In this document: piece by piece, positions 62,600-64,000 of the stretch
Layout of the letters: each line of letters begins with the position of its first letter
Position numbering within the stretch: position 1 is the first letter of the stretch
DNA from: Archegozetes longisetosus
Lineage: Eukaryota > Arthropoda > Arachnida > Sarcoptiformes > Trhypochthoniidae
Direction: 5' to 3'
Assembly: GCA_018873245.2 (NCBI GenBank)
Contig: JAEMBT020000003.1
Location: 4,855,843 to 4,919,842 of the forward strand
Length of the DNA: 64,000 nucleotides
The notes under the pieces: generated by a model
Seen by the model: the letters and a program-made list of their open reading frames with translations, nothing else
Told to the model about the DNA's origin: nothing
Database searches by the model: none
Translations under genes and position numbers: made by a program

Positions 62600-63235
62600 A
62601 TGATTAAAACTTTTGATAGAATATTAGTGAATGAGCTAAAAGATTTATTGAGTCCAAGTTCGTCAGTTTTCTACTTATTACATCAATACTGGGACGAAAC
62701 TTCTGACCCAAGAACAAAAGGATACTTTTTAGTGGATCAATCTCTAGCGACAACACGTATATTATTGGGTATTTACGTTCTTTTGGTTGTTTTAATAATA
62801 CCAATAATTATGAAAAATCGAAACGCTTTCCATCTGAAGAAGTAAATGATTGCTTTTAATGTTCTAATGGTAAAAATCAGAATATTTTCAATATTAGACT
62901 ATTTGAAACGAATATTATATTATTTAGTTTGATTATAGAATTTTCGATTTTCAATTAATAGGTATTAATTAACGCCTATTTCTTTGTCAAAGCGCTGAAA
63001 ATCAGTTGTTTTGATCTCGAAATGTGGAACTTTGAGAATCCAAAGAACGACAGATCAGAGAAGGCGATGGATTTCATTGAAATCTCTTATTATTATTATT
63101 TGTCTAAAATCGTTGATTTATTGGATACTTTTTTCATGGCTTTCAGAAAAAAGAATTCTCACATTTCATTCCTTCATGTGTGGCATCACATATCTATTCC
63201 GTTCGCGGGTTGGCTTTACATGAAATACAATCCAT
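62600..63235 (+). pseudogene. Second ELOVL gene, premature stop, 3' part outside the window
   Basis: Exon 1 is 62600-62869 and exon 2 is 62962-63235 (GT donor after a CCA-T codon split). The translation carries ELOVL blocks: DPRTKGYF in exon 1, then INAYFF, SYYYYLSKIVDLLDTFFMAFRKK and the HxxHH box (LHVWHH) in exon 2. Codon 82 (62843-62845) is TAA, between FHLKK and MIAFNVLM. Both sides align cleanly to the intact gene at 6212 (QLRLP, MLIYNTFM), so it is a simple nonsense codon, not an intron. The final exon with the MYSYY block was not found before 64000, so it may lie beyond the window. Intron positions differ from the intact gene. It is either a young pseudogene or a gene with a base error. 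Confidence 0.72.
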
Positions 63236-63479
63236 GTAATGATCATTCTTGAATGATTGAAGTCTTTCTAGTTTGGAGGGAATGTTCTTCAGAATGATTT
63301 CAGAAACTCTACTTTAAAGTTTTTTCTATAAAGTTTAGTTATCATTAGAAATATATTGGTTCTCAATTTCCTAGTCAAGGATATAATCATACAGCTCTTT
63401 AACAAATTGATGAAAATATCAATTATTTGTCTGACTCATATATTCGAAAGTACTGTTTTCCTGATGTTATTGTTTAAAA

Positions 63480-63987
63480 AACGATATACAGGGATGTAAC
63501 GAAAATTTTGCAAGGGCGTACAACCCTAACCACTAGAGGTACATATATAAATTATATCAAATTAAAGCTTATTTTTAATGGAATTGAGTAACATATAGTA
63601 TTTCCTGAAAAAAAATTGTAGCGCCACATAGTGTTAAGCTTGAAAGGTAACACTTTTAAATTGTTGCTCTATTGCTCAATTACCAACGATGTAATTGAAA
63701 TGAAAAGGTTAACTGTGACTGGCAGAGAAAGATTTTCTGAAGAAACTCTGAAGACACACATTAAAGTCTTAAAAGAATTGGAAACAAACACTGAATTATT
63801 TTTTATGTTTATACACATCAAGAATTTCTGTTGTAATAGCTGCTAATGGCCATCCTACTGATTAAACACTTTGATTCTATTCAAAATAAGCTTTATTTTG
63901 ACATATATAACATATATGTAACTCTTGTGGTAGGGCTGTACTCTTCTTGCAAAACTTGCAAAAGCTTCGCTGCATCCCTATATATCG
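63480..63987. mobile_element. TIR element downstream of the second ELOVL exon
   Basis: The left end CGATATACAGGGATGTAACG and right end CGCTGCATCCCTATATATCG are inverted copies. Inner matches (TTTTGCAAG, and an AAAGCTTATTTT-like block) lie in both arms. The interior (about 63600-63850) holds a 71-codon frame with no domain I recognise. The element may lie within the intron between ELOVL exons 2 and 3. Confidence 0.65.
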
Positions 63988-64000
63988 CATCGTAATAAGT

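Noticed and set aside
1..64000. tRNA, rRNA and CRISPR features
   Set aside because: By eye I saw no cloverleaf with a proper T-arm, no rRNA-like block and no regularly spaced direct repeats with unique spacers. A covariance-model scan would be needed to exclude tRNAs.

Overview
The window is AT-rich eukaryotic DNA with short spliceosomal introns (roughly 50 bp to 1.8 kb) and no bacterial features. The gene set (UNC45, IFT54, a cadherin, reeler and CUB secreted proteins, expanded ELOVL and ACE families) is that of a ciliated animal. The compact, partly intronless genes and the multiplied ELOVL and ACE genes suggest an arthropod, possibly a mite. The mite placement is inference.

Layout. 1-5 kb: dense terminal-inverted-repeat (TIR) elements, an inverted copy of the DNA upstream of the right-hand ELOVL gene, a nested hAT-in-MITE insertion and a dead ELOVL exon. 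6.2-8.9 kb: an intact three-exon ELOVL fatty-acid elongase (+). 12.0-13.4 kb: an unrecognised lysine/glutamate-rich protein (-), probably tail-anchored. 14.6-16.3 kb: a five-exon secreted reeler-domain protein (-). 19.8-22.8 kb: an intron-poor, divergent ACE-family (M2) peptidase (+). 23.8-24.3 kb: an intronless ubiquitin E2 (-). 25.5-25.9 kb: the proteasome subunit SEM1/DSS1 (-). 31.9-35.8 kb: a short cadherin (-). 40.9-45.4 kb: a 14-exon, apparently competent ACE peptidase (+), followed in tandem by an ACE pseudogene (45.8-48.7 kb). 51.3-53.4 kb: IFT54/TRAF3IP1 (-), divergent from intronless UNC45 (54.6-57.5 kb, +). 57.7-59.6 kb: a two-CUB secreted protein (+) with an in-frame stop. 59.9-62 kb: further TIR elements. 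62.6 kb to the end: a second ELOVL gene (+) with a premature stop, running off the window.

The genes do not form one pathway. Two families show local birth and death. ELOVL has one intact gene, one gene with a stop, one fossil exon and one duplicated upstream region. ACE has one conserved gene, one divergent gene and one pseudogene. Three otherwise good genes each need one or two single-base insertions to read through, and all four places sit at runs of exactly four A/T. This points to homopolymer under-calling in the assembly, or to real lesions. The most distinctive structural signal is a set of TIR elements whose arms are themselves short tandem repeats (133-831, 28475-29152, 59860-60480).
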